This document shows, one piece after another, positions 42,842-50,657 of a stretch of DNA of 64,000 bases. The stretch is from Sva-07 sp964592115 (GTDB lineage: Bacteria; Actinomycetota; Acidimicrobiia; Acidimicrobiales; Ilumatobacteraceae), in contig CAZQCP010000002.1 of the NCBI GenBank assembly GCA_964592115.1, positions 20,237 through 84,236 on the forward strand, in the 5' to 3' direction. Both the position numbers and the translations under genes were made by a program. Below the pieces are notes generated by a model. The model saw only the letters and a program-made list of their open reading frames with translations. It was not told the origin of the DNA and did no database searches. Each line of letters begins with the position of its first letter. Position 1 is the first letter of the stretch.

Positions 42842-43375
42842 ATGGCCGAGTTCCTCACCGACATCGAAACGCTCCGGGCACGAGCCCGCGCCAACATCGA
42901 GCAGGGCCCGATCACCGAGTCGTACGGCGCCGACCGCGACCGGGTGATCGACGTGCTCAACCAGGCGCTGGCGACCGAGCTCGTCTGCGTCCTGCGCTAC
43001 AAGCGTCACTACTACACCGCCAGCGGGCTCAACGCCGCGCCGGTCGCCGCCGAGTTCCTCCAACACGCCAACGAGGAGCAGGGCCACGCTGACCAGCTCG
43101 CGATGCGCATCACCCAGCTCCAGGGTGAGCCGAACTTCGATCCTGAGGGCCTCGCCTCACGGTCGCATTCCGAGTACGACGCGTCGACCGACCTGCTGGA
43201 GATGGTGAAGGAGGACCTGATCGCCGAGCGCATCGCCATCGAGAGCTATGGCGAGATCATCCGCTGGATCGGCGACAAGGACCCGACCACGCGTCGCATG
43301 CTCGAAGACATCTTGAGTGTCGAGGAGGAGCACGCCGACGACCTGCTCAACATCCTCGCCGACATCGCCGGCTGA
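42842..43375 (+). CDS. Bacterioferritin/Dps-like ferritin
   Basis: Predicted 177 aa. The four-helix ferritin pattern is clear: ALATELVCVLRYKRHYYTA, FLQHANEEQGHADQLAMRI (ExxH), LLEMVKEDLIAERIAIESYGEIIRWIG and MLEDILSVEEEHADDLLNIL (second ExxH). These give the E, ExxH, E, E, ExxH ligand set of a ferroxidase centre. It probably stores iron or protects DNA from peroxide. Haem-ligand Met, if any, is not certain, so the bacterioferritin label is provisional. Confidence 0.85.
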   Translation: MAEFLTDIETLRARARANIEQGPITESYGADRDRVIDVLNQALATELVCVLRYKRHYYTASGLNAAPVAAEFLQHANEEQGHADQLAMRITQLQGEPNFDPEGLASRSHSEYDASTDLLEMVKEDLIAERIAIESYGEIIRWIGDKDPTTRRMLEDILSVEEEHADDLLNILADIAG

Positions 43376-43388
43376 CCGCTCGCGCGAG

Positions 43389-44195
43389 CTACTTGGGCCG
43401 CTTGTAGCGGCCGACGGCGAGTGGGGCGAACACGACGATGATCAGCACGACCCAGATCAGCGTGTAGATCACCGGGTTCTGCAGCGGCCACGCGCTCGGT
43501 TCGGGCGCGCCCGGCGGGATGTTGCCGAACAGCTCGCGCGCTGCCTGGGTCACCGCGGACACCGGGTTCCATTCGGCGAACGTCTGCAACGGTCCCGGAA
43601 GAGCTTCGGCCGGAACAAACGTGTTGGCGATGAAGCTGAGCGGGAAGATGAACATGAACGACGCGTTGTTGATCACCTCGACGCTCGGTACGAGCAGCGC
43701 GATCCACGCCATGACCCACGAGATCGCGTAGGCGAACAGCAAGAGCAGCAAGAACCCGAAGACCGCTTCGAGGAACGAGTTGCGGATCCGCCAGCCGACC
43801 AGCAACCCAGTGAGCGCCATGATCGCGACCGACAACACGTTGTAGACGACGTCACTGATCGTGCGTCCGGCGAGCACGGCCGATCGGGACATCGGCAGCG
43901 AGCGGAACCGGTCGATGATCCCCTTCTGCATGTCCTCGGCGATGCCGGCGCCGGTGAACGTCGCCCCGAACATCACCGTCTGGGCGAAGATCCCGGCGAT
44001 CATGAACTCGCGGTATGCGGTACCGCTGCCCTCGCCGACGCTGATCGAGTTGCCGAACACGTACCCGAACAGCAGCACGAACATGATCGGCGACAGCAGC
44101 ACGAACACCATCACCTCGGGCACCCGGGTGATCTTGATGACATTGCGCTTGGCGATGACCAGCGTGTCCGCGGCGATGTGGGCGATGGCGTTCAC
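43389..44195 (-). CDS. ABC-2 type exporter permease (DrrB-like)
   Basis: Predicted 268 aa with six hydrophobic helices. The opening DTLVIAKRNVIKITRVPEVMVFVLLSPIMFVLLFGYVFGNSI and the internal GIAEDMQKGIIDRFRSLPMSRSAVLAGRTISD are characteristic of ABC-2 permeases of the daunorubicin-resistance type. It is coupled to its ATPase by a 4-base overlap. The exported compound is unknown. Confidence 0.92.
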   Translation of the reverse strand: MNAIAHIAADTLVIAKRNVIKITRVPEVMVFVLLSPIMFVLLFGYVFGNSISVGEGSGTAYREFMIAGIFAQTVMFGATFTGAGIAEDMQKGIIDRFRSLPMSRSAVLAGRTISDVVYNVLSVAIMALTGLLVGWRIRNSFLEAVFGFLLLLLFAYAISWVMAWIALLVPSVEVINNASFMFIFPLSFIANTFVPAEALPGPLQTFAEWNPVSAVTQAARELFGNIPPGAPEPSAWPLQNPVIYTLIWVVLIIVVFAPLAVGRYKRPK

Positions 44196-45157
44196 GATGC
44201 GTCCTGTCCGAGTTCGTCGTCGGTGTGATGGCCGGTGAGCGTCAAGAACACGTCGTCGAGCGTCGGGCGCCGCAGGCCCACATCGCCGACGACGATGCCG
44301 GCATCGTCGAGGTCGCGCAGCGCGCTCATCAGCGTGGTCGCCCCTCCCGAGATCGGTGCCAGCAGCTCCCGCGTCGCCGAGTCGGTCTCGACCTCACCGA
44401 TCGCCAGCCGGGAGACGATCTCGCGCGCTGCTCCCAGTTGGGCCGCGTCGGTGAGTGTCACGGCGAGGCGTTCACCGCCGACCTGCGCCTTGAGCTCCTG
44501 GGCGGTGCCACGGGCGATCGCGCGACCGTGGTCGATCACGACGATCCGATCGGCGAGCTGGTCGGCCTCTTCGAGGTACTGCGTGGTGAGCAGCAGCGTC
44601 GTGCCCTTGGCGACGAGCTCACGGATGATCGCCCACAGCTCGATCCGGCTGCGCGGATCGAGGCCGGTCGTCGGCTCGTCGAGAAACAGCACGGGCGGCT
44701 CGGCGACCAGCGCGCCGGCGAGGTCGAGCCGGCGCCGCATGCCGCCCGAGTAGGTCTTGACCGGGCGGTCGCCGGCTTCGACGAGATCGAAGCGTTCGAG
44801 CAGCTCACGGGCACGGGCGCGCGAGCGCGGGCGGCCGAGGCGGTACAGCCGGCCGATCATGTCCAGGTTCTCGTAGCCGGTCAGCACCTCGTCGACCGCC
44901 GCGTACTGGCCCGACAGCCCGATCCGTGCCCGCACCTCGTTGGGCTCGGTGCGCAGGTCGATGCCGGCGATCGTCGCCTCGCCCTCGTCGGGTTCGAGCA
45001 GGGTGGTGAGGATCGACACGGCGGTGGTCTTGCCGGCCCCGTTCGGTCCGAGCAGTCCGACCACCGTTCCCTCGGCGACGTTCAGGTCGAGCCCGTCGAG
45101 GGCGGTCACGTCGCCATAGCGCTTGACGAGGCCGGTGGCGCGGATGGCATCGGTCAC
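44192..45157 (-). CDS. ABC exporter ATP-binding protein (DrrA-like)
   Basis: Predicted 321 aa from GTG 45157. Walker A is GPNGAGKTT, the signature is TYSGGMRRRLDLAGAL, Walker B is VLFLDEPTTGLDP, and the switch region is LLLTTQYLEEADQLADRI. The C-terminal 90 residues (LRRPTLDDVFLTLTGHHTDD) are the DrrA-type extension that contacts the partner. With the downstream permease it makes a drug- or lipid-type efflux pump. Confidence 0.94.
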   Translation of the reverse strand: MTDAIRATGLVKRYGDVTALDGLDLNVAEGTVVGLLGPNGAGKTTAVSILTTLLEPDEGEATIAGIDLRTEPNEVRARIGLSGQYAAVDEVLTGYENLDMIGRLYRLGRPRSRARARELLERFDLVEAGDRPVKTYSGGMRRRLDLAGALVAEPPVLFLDEPTTGLDPRSRIELWAIIRELVAKGTTLLLTTQYLEEADQLADRIVVIDHGRAIARGTAQELKAQVGGERLAVTLTDAAQLGAAREIVSRLAIGEVETDSATRELLAPISGGATTLMSALRDLDDAGIVVGDVGLRRPTLDDVFLTLTGHHTDDELGQDAS

Positions 45158-45241
45158 GAGCGGCGAATCTAGCGAGCGCACGGTCCGGCGTCCCGGCGCG
45201 TATCCTGCGGCAACCGTTCGACGCACATTCTGGGGGATGCG

Positions 45242-45682
45242 ATGAGTGATCAATCGATGACCGCTGCCGAGCGCGAGGAGTTCCTCGCCGGCTTGCACGT
45301 TGGGGTGCTCGGCATCGAACGTGCCGATGGGCCGCCCCTGGTGTTGCCCGTGTGGTACTCCTACGAGCCGGGCGGCGACGTCGAGGTGCTGACCAGCGCG
45401 TCATCGCTGAAGGGCCGCCTCGCGGCGCGGGCGGGCCGGGGCTCGCTCGTGGCCCAGCAGGAGGCGTTGCCGTACAAGTACGTGTCGGTGGAGGGAGCGA
45501 TCGAGATCGACGAGCTCGACGCCGACGCGACGAAGGCGGCGGTCGAGCCGATGGCCGTCCGCTACCTCGGCGAGGAGATCGGCAAGGGTTACGCGGCGGC
45601 CAACCAGACGACCGACGAGATCCGCATCCGCCTGCAGCCGAACCGCTGGTTCAGCGTCGACTACGGCAAGCCGCAAGGTTGA
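45242..45682 (+). CDS. Pyridoxamine-5'-phosphate-oxidase-like (PPOX) flavoprotein
   Basis: Predicted 146 aa. The split-barrel pattern is visible (EFLAGLHVGVLGIERADGPPLVLPVWYSYEPGGDVEVLTSASSLKGRLAARAGRGSLVAQQEALPYKYVSVEGAIEI). The Trp-Tyr and SxxKG-like segments are where FMN or F420 phosphate contacts occur in this fold. Actinobacterial members often use F420. It is followed after 10 bp by a START-fold gene. Confidence 0.78.
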   Translation: MSDQSMTAAEREEFLAGLHVGVLGIERADGPPLVLPVWYSYEPGGDVEVLTSASSLKGRLAARAGRGSLVAQQEALPYKYVSVEGAIEIDELDADATKAAVEPMAVRYLGEEIGKGYAAANQTTDEIRIRLQPNRWFSVDYGKPQG

Positions 45683-45692
45683 GGAGGTCGCT

Positions 45693-46226
45693 GTGAGCGA
45701 GGACACCACCGACGCGGCCACGGACGGCTCGCCCAACGCCGCGCGCCGCATCGAGGTCGACCGGGCGGTCGCTGCCGATGCGGCGACGATCTTCGACGTG
45801 CTGCGCAGCCCGACGGGTCACGTGCAGATCGACGCGTCGGGCATGTTGATGTCGGCCGAGGGCGATCCTGCCGCGGCGGTCGGTGATCGCTTCGTCGTCC
45901 ACATGGATCGCGACTCGCTCCGCGACTTCGATCTCGGTGAGTACGACGTGACCGTCGTGTTCAGTGTGTTCGATCCCGATCGCGAGATCGCGTGGACGAT
46001 CGACGGGAGCATGCAGCCTCCGATCGGCCATGTCTACGGCTACCGGCTCGAACCGATCGAGGGTGGCACGCTCGTGACGTCGTACTACGACTGGTCGAAC
46101 ATCCACGAGGCGTACGAGCCGATGGTCGAGCGGATCTTCCCGGTGATCTCCGAGACGAACCTGCGTGCCACGCTCGGCATCCTGGCGCGCACCGTGGCGC
46201 CCGGACGCTCCCGACCCGGCGCCTGA
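45693..46226 (+). CDS. SRPBCC (START-fold) family protein
   Basis: Predicted 177 aa from GTG 45693, preceded by GAGGAGG 5 nt away. The family opening (RIEVDRAVAADAATIFDVLRSPTGHVQIDAS) and the final amphipathic helix (EPMVERIFPVISETNLRATLGILARTV) enclose a hydrophobic cavity for lipids or polyketide-like ligands. It is close behind the PPOX gene, probably in one transcript. The ligand is unknown. Confidence 0.82.
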   Translation: MSEDTTDAATDGSPNAARRIEVDRAVAADAATIFDVLRSPTGHVQIDASGMLMSAEGDPAAAVGDRFVVHMDRDSLRDFDLGEYDVTVVFSVFDPDREIAWTIDGSMQPPIGHVYGYRLEPIEGGTLVTSYYDWSNIHEAYEPMVERIFPVISETNLRATLGILARTVAPGRSRPGA

Positions 46227-46273
46227 CGGCACTGTCCTAAAACCAGTCACACTTGACGGAAGACCAGGATCCG

Positions 46274-46303
46274 TTCTAAAATGGGTTGTGAACCCTTTTA
46301 GAA
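46274..46303. promoter_or_regulatory. Palindromic operator with TTCTAAAA arms
   Basis: TTCTAAAATGGGTT (46274-46287) faces AACCCTTTTAGAA (46291-46303), complementary except for one bulged T. It sits 69 bp upstream of the ferredoxin-reductase start, an AT-rich island in a GC-rich genome. A related TTTCTAAAG palindrome is upstream of the patatin gene at 48788-48819, suggesting one regulator, perhaps the SufR-like protein encoded between them. Confidence 0.6.
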
Positions 46304-46372
46304 CCGGAGGTCCGGTACGTCACAATCCCGTGCTCGTCTCCGGCGCCGCCACGACTCACCGAGGCACGCAAC

Positions 46373-47608
46373 ATGACGGATACACGAACACTGGTCATCG
46401 TCGGCGGCAGTCTTGCCGGCGCCAAGGCTGCCGAGTCGGCACGGTCCGCCGGATACGACGGCCGAGTCGTCCTCGTCGATGAGGAGACCGCGAATCCATA
46501 CGAGCGGCCGCCACTGTCGAAGGGCATCTTGCGTGGCGAAGCCGACGCCGAGACGGCGCGCGTGCACTCGGAGGACTTCTACGCCGAGCACGGGATCGAG
46601 GTCATCGTCGACCGCGCCACCGTGCTCGAACCGGTCTCGAGACACATCGAGCTCGCCGGCGGTGACGTCGTCTCGTTCGACACCGCTGTGCTGGCGACCG
46701 GCGCGTCGCCACGCCGTTACCTCGGTCCCGGCGCCGACCTCGACGGCATCCACTACCTCCGCACGATCGATGACAGCCTGCGTCTCCGGGACGCGGTCAA
46801 GACGGCGACGCGCGTCGCCGTCGTCGGCGCCGGTTGGGTCGGGAGCGAGGTCGCCGCATCTGCCCGCCAGGTGGGCGCCGACGTGGTGCTGATCGAACCC
46901 GGCCCGTTCCCGCTCCACCGCATCCTCGGTGGCGAGCTCGGCGAGGTCTTTCGAGACCTCCACGTGAGTCACGGCGTCGAGCTCCGTCTGGGCAGCAGTG
47001 TCGTCGAGCTCCGCGGCGGCAAGCACGTCGAGGCGGTCGTGCTCGACGACGGGCGCGTCGAGCTCGCCGATGTGGTCGTCATGGGGATCGGGGCCGTGCC
47101 CAACACGGCGCTCGCCGAGCACGCCATCGGGCTGCGCGTCGACAACGGCATCGCTGTCGACTCCCACCTGCAGACGAACGTCGCCGGCATCTACGCAGCA
47201 GGCGACGTCGCCAACGCATGGCATCCCTTCTTCGACCGGCCACTGCGCGTCGAGCATTGGGCGAATGCCCTCAACCAAGGGGTGACGGCCGGTCGCAACG
47301 CGGTTGGCAACGACGACGTGTACGACCGGCTGCCCTACTTCTTCTCGGACCAGTACGACCTCGGCCTCGAGTACGTCGGTCACCATCACGGCGGTGAGAC
47401 ACTCACCGTGCGCGGCGCTCTCGACGACCGGAAGTTCATCGCCTTCTGGCACGACGACGGGGTCGTCACGGCGGCGCTCGCCGTCAACGTGTGGGACGTC
47501 ATGGACGACCTGAAGCGGCTGATCACGAGTCGCACGAACGTCGGGATCTTGCGCCTGCGCGACATCGACGTGCCAGTCGCCGATCTCGTACCGAGGGAGA
47601 GCGAATGA
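46373..47608 (+). CDS. FAD-dependent ferredoxin/rubredoxin reductase-type oxidoreductase
   Basis: Predicted 411 aa. Two Rossmann folds are present: VIVGGSLAGAKAAESARSAGYDGRVVLVDEE (FAD) and VAVVGAGWVGSEVAASARQVGADVVLIEPG (NAD(P)H). YERPPLSKGILRG and GIYAAGDVANAWHP are signatures of the putidaredoxin/rubredoxin reductase family, and the C-terminal reductase dimerisation domain follows. It transfers electrons from NAD(P)H to a small iron-sulfur protein. Its stop overlaps the start of a broken arsC gene. Confidence 0.92.
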   Translation: MTDTRTLVIVGGSLAGAKAAESARSAGYDGRVVLVDEETANPYERPPLSKGILRGEADAETARVHSEDFYAEHGIEVIVDRATVLEPVSRHIELAGGDVVSFDTAVLATGASPRRYLGPGADLDGIHYLRTIDDSLRLRDAVKTATRVAVVGAGWVGSEVAASARQVGADVVLIEPGPFPLHRILGGELGEVFRDLHVSHGVELRLGSSVVELRGGKHVEAVVLDDGRVELADVVVMGIGAVPNTALAEHAIGLRVDNGIAVDSHLQTNVAGIYAAGDVANAWHPFFDRPLRVEHWANALNQGVTAGRNAVGNDDVYDRLPYFFSDQYDLGLEYVGHHHGGETLTVRGALDDRKFIAFWHDDGVVTAALAVNVWDVMDDLKRLITSRTNVGILRLRDIDVPVADLVPRESE

Positions 47609-47824
47609 CCGACGCCACGGCAACCGTCTGGTTCAACGGTGAGTGCTGAGCTCGGGCTCGGTGCCGCTCCCCCCGACGAGGTCCTCGACGCGATGGTGAG
47701 GCACCCGGTCCTGATCGAACGGCCGATCGTGATCGTCGGTGACCGCGCCGTGGTCGCCCGCCCGGCTGAGCGCGTGCTCGAACTTCTCGACGATCCGGAG
47801 ATCTCGTCAGCAGTCACAATTTGA
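47605..47824 (+). pseudogene. Arsenate-reductase-like (ArsC/Spx fold) gene with internal deletion and frameshift
   Basis: ATG 47605, overlapping the reductase stop, opens MTDATATVWFNGEC and then a stop. NxxC is the start of the ArsC fold (compare the HNPxC of ArsC). From 47639 another frame reads AELGLGAAPPDEVLDAMVRHPVLIERPIVI, then VARPAERVLELLDDP, which matches the ArsC C-terminal third, including the HPxLIxRP motif. About 70 central codons, including the catalytic Arg region, are missing. The two halves are in different frames, so no reductase can be made. A sequencing or assembly deletion is the alternative. Confidence 0.7.
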
Positions 47825-47892
47825 CCCGATCGACGAGCATTCGTGCTGCTCTGCTTCGCGCCGCTCGATGGGTGCAGCCCGTGACGCGCCGC

Positions 47893-48636
47893 TCACGCAG
47901 TGGGACGCAGTCGGACGCAGCAGAACCCTTCCGTCGGGACCAGCCCGACCTCGAGGTCTGTCGCGCCCGCCGACTCGATCGCCGCACCGAGCAGGCACAG
48001 GTTCATCCCGCAGACGAGATCGGTGTGGGTCTGGGCCAGCTGATGAAACGGACAGTTCTTCAAGACGACCGAATCGCCTTCGATCGACTTGGGCTCGTAG
48101 CCGAGGGCCTCGAGCGCGTTCATCACCGCGTCGCGGCGCGTGCCCTCGCTGGCCGACCCGCGCAGGCGCTCCCGGATCGAGTGGCCCACACGTTCGCCTT
48201 CGTCGCGCGCGACCGCCGCGACGGCGTCGGCGATGTCGGTTCCGTCCGCTCTCGCCCGATCGACCGCCTCGGCGAGCATTCTGCCGGCGAGCTCGTAGTC
48301 GCGCGGTGGCAGCGAGACCTCGAACTCGCGTGGCGACCGGCGATAGAGCTTTGCCGGGCGTCCTGCACCGGGGCCCGAACGACCAGTCAGCCGCTGGAAG
48401 GAAACCTCGAGCAAGCCGTCGGTGGCGAGGCGATCCAAGTGGTGTACAGCCGTTCCGCGTTCGAGGCCCGTCGCCTCCGCCGCCTGATCTCGACCGACCC
48501 AGTCGCCCACGCCCACGACATAGTCGTAGATGGCTCGGCGAGTGGGCTCCCCGAGTGAAGTCACCGCCCGGCAGTCGTCGTCCGGCGGTGATGTCGCTGG
48601 CTCCGTCGCTGGTTCCTTGGCTGGTTCCTTGGCCAC
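47893..48636 (-). CDS. SufR-like winged-helix regulator with C-terminal Cys cluster
   Basis: Predicted 247 aa. The N-terminal winged helix (TSLGEPTRRAIYDYVVGVGDWVGRDQAAEATGLERGTAVHHLDRLATDGLLEV) is ArsR/SufR-like. The C-terminal domain has LKNCPFHQLAQTHTDLVCGMNLCLLGAAIES and EGFCCVRL, spacing that in SufR-type proteins holds a [4Fe-4S] cluster sensing iron or redox state. It converges on the broken arsC gene and is divergent from the patatin gene. AT-rich palindromes at 46.3 and 48.8 kb are candidate targets. Confidence 0.82.
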   Translation of the reverse strand: MAKEPAKEPATEPATSPPDDDCRAVTSLGEPTRRAIYDYVVGVGDWVGRDQAAEATGLERGTAVHHLDRLATDGLLEVSFQRLTGRSGPGAGRPAKLYRRSPREFEVSLPPRDYELAGRMLAEAVDRARADGTDIADAVAAVARDEGERVGHSIRERLRGSASEGTRRDAVMNALEALGYEPKSIEGDSVVLKNCPFHQLAQTHTDLVCGMNLCLLGAAIESAGATDLEVGLVPTEGFCCVRLRPTA

Positions 48637-48663
48637 GGCAGCTCCTCCTGTGCGGTGCTCGAG

Positions 48664-48690
48664 ACTATAGCTGAGTAACGATAACTATAG
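48664..48690. promoter_or_regulatory. Direct repeat ACTATAG spaced 20 bp upstream of the SufR-like gene
   Basis: ACTATAG occurs at 48664-48670 and again at 48684-48690, on the same DNA face two turns apart. It lies 28-54 bp upstream of the regulator start within an AT-rich patch. It may be an operator or promoter element; the binder is unknown. Confidence 0.4.
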
Positions 48691-48787
48691 AACGTTCGAG
48701 GTCCACGGTGGGGCGCGCCTCGGCCGTCGAGGAGTCCCAGCGGCGGCGGGTCGCCGGAACATGTCGACGCGAGTTGACAATGATCCA

Positions 48788-48819
48788 TTTCTAAAGTAGA
48801 GATTAATCTATGATAGAAA
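48788..48819. promoter_or_regulatory. Nested palindrome upstream of the patatin-folE genes
   Basis: Outer arms TTTCTA (48788-48793) and TAGAAA (48814-48819) enclose inner arms TAGA (48797-48800) and TCTA (48807-48810). The outer arm resembles the TTCTAAAA arm at 46274. It is 13 bp before the patatin start codon, so a bound protein would block initiation. Confidence 0.5.
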
Positions 48820-48832
48820 CGAAGACACGACG

Positions 48833-49732
48833 ATGAGCACGGCCTTCGTACTTTCGGGCGGTGGCAGCCTCGGTGCGGTGCAAGTCGGGATGATGCAGGC
48901 GCTGGCAGATCGTGGCATCGAACCCGACTTCCTGGTCGGAGCGTCGGCCGGCGCCTTGAACGCGGCGTACGTCGCCGGTCGCGGCTTCACGCCTGACACA
49001 CTCGACGACCTCGCCTCGATCTGGATCGGCTTGCGCCGCCATCACGTCTTCCCCCTCGCTCTGCACCGTCATCTCCTCGCGCTCGCGGGTGCCCGTTCGG
49101 CGCTGTGTGCCCCCGCCGGTCTGCGCCGCCTGATCGACACCCACCTCGGCTACGACGACCTCGCGAACGCCACGCTGCCGATCCACGTGGTCGCCACCGA
49201 CGTGCTGTCGGGCACCGAGGTGCTCCTGTCGTCGGGCGACCCCGGGCTCGCCGTCCTTGCTTCCGCATCGATCCCCGCCGTCCTTCCAGCGGTCGAGATC
49301 GACGGACGCCTGCTCTTCGACGGCGGCGTCGCCGATAACACACCCATCAGCCAAGCGGTGGCCCTCGGCGCCGACCGGATCGTCGTGTTGCCGGCGGGGA
49401 CCGCGTGCGCGCTCGAGGCGCCGCCAAGGTCGGCGCTGGCGACGGCCGTGCATGCGCTGACCCTGCTGATCGAGCAGCGCCTCGTCCACGACGTCGTCGC
49501 GTTCCACGACCAGGTCGACCTCGTCGTCATGCCCCCGCTGTGCCCGCTCGCGGTGTCGTCGCTCGACTTCCGCCGAGCGAGCACTCTGATCGATCGTGCC
49601 CGGGCCGCGAGTCACCGATGGCTGGACACAGGCGGCCACCGGCGACCCCATCCAGAACGATTTCTGTCCCTGCACACCCACGAGGACCGCGCCGCGGTTC
49701 CGGTCAGCACCTACGGAGGACACGCGGCGTGA
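48833..49732 (+). CDS. Patatin-like phospholipase
   Basis: Predicted 299 aa. The oxyanion-hole LSGGGSLGAVQVG, the nucleophile elbow VGASAGALNAAYVAG and the catalytic Asp in LLFDGGVADNTPISQA form the Ser-Asp dyad of bacterial patatins (RssA/YchK group). It probably cleaves membrane phospholipid or lysophospholipid on the cytoplasmic side. Its stop overlaps the start of folE by 4 bases, an unusual partner for a lipase. Confidence 0.92.
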   Translation: MSTAFVLSGGGSLGAVQVGMMQALADRGIEPDFLVGASAGALNAAYVAGRGFTPDTLDDLASIWIGLRRHHVFPLALHRHLLALAGARSALCAPAGLRRLIDTHLGYDDLANATLPIHVVATDVLSGTEVLLSSGDPGLAVLASASIPAVLPAVEIDGRLLFDGGVADNTPISQAVALGADRIVVLPAGTACALEAPPRSALATAVHALTLLIEQRLVHDVVAFHDQVDLVVMPPLCPLAVSSLDFRRASTLIDRARAASHRWLDTGGHRRPHPERFLSLHTHEDRAAVPVSTYGGHAA

Positions 49733-50349
49733 CCATTGCCGAACCGACCCTTGACCATCCCGTCTCGGAATTGCACCTGCTCCGGGGCAGCGTCGACATC
49801 GACCTCGACCTCGCCGAACGTGCCGTGGCCGACCTGCTCGTCGCGCTCGGGAAGGGCACCACCGGCGAGCACACCGGCGACACCCCCCGCCGGGTCGCCC
49901 ACGCGTACGCCGAGATGCTCACCCCCAGACCGTTCAACCTGACCACGTTCCCCAACGACGAGGGCTACGACGAGCTCGTCGTCGCCCGCGACATCCCCTT
50001 CCACTCCTTGTGCGAGCACCACATGTTGCCCTTCACGGGTGTGGCTCACATCGGCTACCTCCCCGGCGACCGCATCCTCGGGCTCTCCAAGCTGGCACGC
50101 GTCGTCGAGCTGTTCGCTCGTGACCTTCAAGTCCAGGAACGTCTGACCAAGCAGGTCGCCGACTGGCTCCAGGAGCAGCTCGCTCCGAAGGGCGTCGGCG
50201 TCGTGCTCGAAGCAGAACACCTCTGCATGTCGCTGCGCGGGGTGAGAGCCGCCGGGTCGACGACCATCACCTCCGCACTGCACGGACTCCTGCGTGACGA
50301 CCCCCGATCCCGCGCCGAGTTCTTCTCTCTCGCCGGACTCGACGGATGA
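49729..50349 (+). CDS. folE: GTP cyclohydrolase I
   Basis: Predicted 206 aa from GTG 49729. Seen features: DTPRRVAHAYAEML, the zinc and catalytic region FHSLCEHHMLPFTGVAHIGYLP (Cys-x-x-His), LGLSKLARVVELFARDLQVQERLTKQVADWL, and GVGVVLEAEHLCMSLRGVR (second zinc Cys). It makes dihydroneopterin triphosphate for folate. It is coupled to the upstream patatin gene and followed by a broken glycosyltransferase gene, so folP and folE are in separate operons here. Confidence 0.95.
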   Translation: MTIAEPTLDHPVSELHLLRGSVDIDLDLAERAVADLLVALGKGTTGEHTGDTPRRVAHAYAEMLTPRPFNLTTFPNDEGYDELVVARDIPFHSLCEHHMLPFTGVAHIGYLPGDRILGLSKLARVVELFARDLQVQERLTKQVADWLQEQLAPKGVGVVLEAEHLCMSLRGVRAAGSTTITSALHGLLRDDPRSRAEFFSLAGLDG

Positions 50350-50605
50350 CCATCGTCGGCGATCTCACCCCACAGGATCTCACCCCGCAGACGGAGACCG
50401 GCGACCACATCGGCGAACTCGTCGATGCCAAGGCCGACATGCGCATCGCGTGTGCATCCCGGCGCGCATCGAGGCGACCACCATCGCATCGATCATCGAG
50501 GAGGTTGCTCGCCTCCGCGATCGCGGTCTCGTCGACGAGCTCGTCGCCCGTCCGCTCCTCCGACACTCGTTCCGCTGCGAACACGCTGCGGGCGCCCGAG
50601 CATGA
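50346..50605 (+). pseudogene. Remnant of a family-2 glycosyltransferase gene (glucosyl-3-phosphoglycerate synthase-like)
   Basis: An ATGA overlap with folE opens MTIVGDLTPQDLT, then GELVDAKADMRI. The continuation (VCIPARIEATTIASIIEEVA, then RLRDRGLVDELV) is in another frame. After about 50550 the first frame again gives family-like text (SSDTRSAANT). Relatives read IPARNEAATI...GLVDELVVVDDxSxDxT in one frame. At least two indels and loss of everything after about 85 codons mean no functional enzyme. The call rests on a short match, so it is tentative. Confidence 0.5.
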
Positions 50606-50657
50606 CGCCCTCTGATCACCGTCACCGTCACCGTCGCCGCCAGGAAGCGCGGCCGGA

